From IMG/VR virus record IMGVR_UViG_3300044640_002737, positions 248,001-312,000 of that record: 64,000 nt of DNA, one strand, 5' to 3'. Positions within the stretch are counted from its first letter, which is position 1; the number at the start of each line of letters is the position of its first letter. The stretch comes from a virus. Below are positions 63,338-64,000 of this stretch, piece by piece. The notes below the pieces were generated by a model. It saw nothing but the letters and a program-made list of their open reading frames with translations. It was not told where the DNA came from and made no database searches. Both the position numbers and the translations under genes were made by a program.

Positions 63338-64000
63338 CTAAGCCAGGGAAAGGAAAAGATCCACCGCCTTATATCTGTATGCTATTTTGTCCTGCTTTAT
63401 TTCAGGATTTTTAAGTGCCTCCTTCTTTCTATCCACGATGGACGTCGGTAAAAGAGGACCGAACGTATCCTTCAGTATTTTTTTATCCTTCCTCCATTCC
63501 AAAGGAAGATGCATAGCGAATCTAACTATATCTAGATTTAGGAAAGGACTTCTGAGCTCCAGCGTATGAGCCATTGACATTTTATCGAGTCTTGGTAAAT
63601 GATAAAAGCTAAGTTCCTCGAATATATCTGATTTTTGTGAATCATACTCATGTATTCTTGAGTATCCGCCAAATAATTCATCCGATCCGTCACCGCTTAT
63701 AACAATTCTATAATCGGTATTTTTCTTAATAGCCTCAAATAAATGATACTGCGGGATAACAGATCCTAAATCTATCGGACTTTCATTCCATTTAGCGTAT
63801 ATAAGAGCATTTTTATCGCTATCCATAGAATAGTCCAGAAAATTAACAGGAGTGCTTAAATGGCTGCTTAAATCATTAACAAATGGTGTCTCACCATTCT
63901 CTATACTAAACCATGTTACATTAGCATTCATCTCCTTAAGTATACCGGCTATGATAGCAGAATCCAATCCACCCGAAACTAATATTGATATTGGATAATT
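63338..64000 (-). CDS. asnB: Asparagine synthetase C-terminal domain (N-terminus beyond window)
   Basis: The open frame enters from the right edge; 220 residues are visible. It begins with the PP-loop SGGLDS (in ISILVSGGLDSAIIAG), which binds ATP. SGDGSDELFGGYSRIHEYD and LPRLDKMSMAHTLELRSPFL are the standard AsnB signatures for adenylation of aspartate and for the helical lid. The glutaminase domain, if present, lies outside. AsnB makes asparagine from aspartate with glutamine; AsnB-like enzymes also amidate sugars or peptides. In a phage it may be an auxiliary metabolic gene or modify surface molecules. The lid region is intact, and the C-terminus looks shorter than that of typical bacterial AsnB. 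Confidence 0.85.
   Translation of the reverse strand, partial: NYPISILVSGGLDSAIIAGILKEMNANVTWFSIENGETPFVNDLSSHLSTPVNFLDYSMDSDKNALIYAKWNESPIDLGSVIPQYHLFEAIKKNTDYRIVISGDGSDELFGGYSRIHEYDSQKSDIFEELSFYHLPRLDKMSMAHTLELRSPFLNLDIVRFAMHLPLEWRKDKKILKDTFGPLLPTSIVDRKKEALKNPEIKQDKIAYRYKAVDLFLSLA

Overview
The window is a segment of a large, AT-rich, T4-like contractile-tailed phage (myovirus) genome. This rests on T4-type replication and recombination genes (UvsW helicase, a UvsY-like mediator, TOPRIM primase, gp32-like ssDNA-binding protein, RuvC-like resolvase) together with baseplate genes (gp25, a gp6/J-like wedge protein, a gp5-OB spike, a gp27-like hub, a LysM-like protein). Start codons follow A-rich leaders with almost no Shine-Dalgarno sequence, which suggests a Bacteroidota host. 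That host assignment is inference. No capsid, portal, terminase, tRNA or CRISPR feature is visible.

Layout: nearly everything is on the minus strand, so gene order runs from high to low coordinates. 64000-57746 holds an AsnB-type asparagine synthetase fragment and small accessory genes, including a Nudix hydrolase; one plus-strand gene sits at 61390-62115 and ends in a strong hairpin terminator. 57726-37968 is the baseplate/tail block: a LysM-like protein, hub, repeat protein, gp5-like spike, an S1-like RNA-binding protein, an amidoligase-like enzyme, gp25, the gp6-like wedge and a 1586-residue wedge or tail protein with a poly-threonine tail. 37913-29828 carries a Hint-domain protein, a glycosyltransferase and large fibre-like proteins. 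A plus-strand phoH gene with a structured leader interrupts at 28.8-29.8 kb. 28768-7122 holds giant tail and fibre proteins, three paralogous collagen-like fibres (one ending in a second Hint domain), a membrane-anchored protein and a tail-tube-like protein. 7095-1 is the replication/recombination block, with a GmhA phosphoheptose isomerase inserted, ending at a nucleotidyltransferase-like gene cut by the left edge.

The most interesting signals are: (1) an octamer, GATATATA, 17-44 nt upstream of at least nine minus-strand genes across the window, a probable phage-specific promoter; (2) a four-OB-fold S1-like protein and an amidoligase/beta-helix fusion inside the baseplate operon; (3) two C-terminal Hint (intein-like) domains on tail proteins, both ending in His-Asn-Lys; (4) similar N-terminal peptides on several unrelated proteins that resemble T4 capsid-targeting signals; (5) an 18-bp perfect palindrome and a long hairpin in front of phoH.
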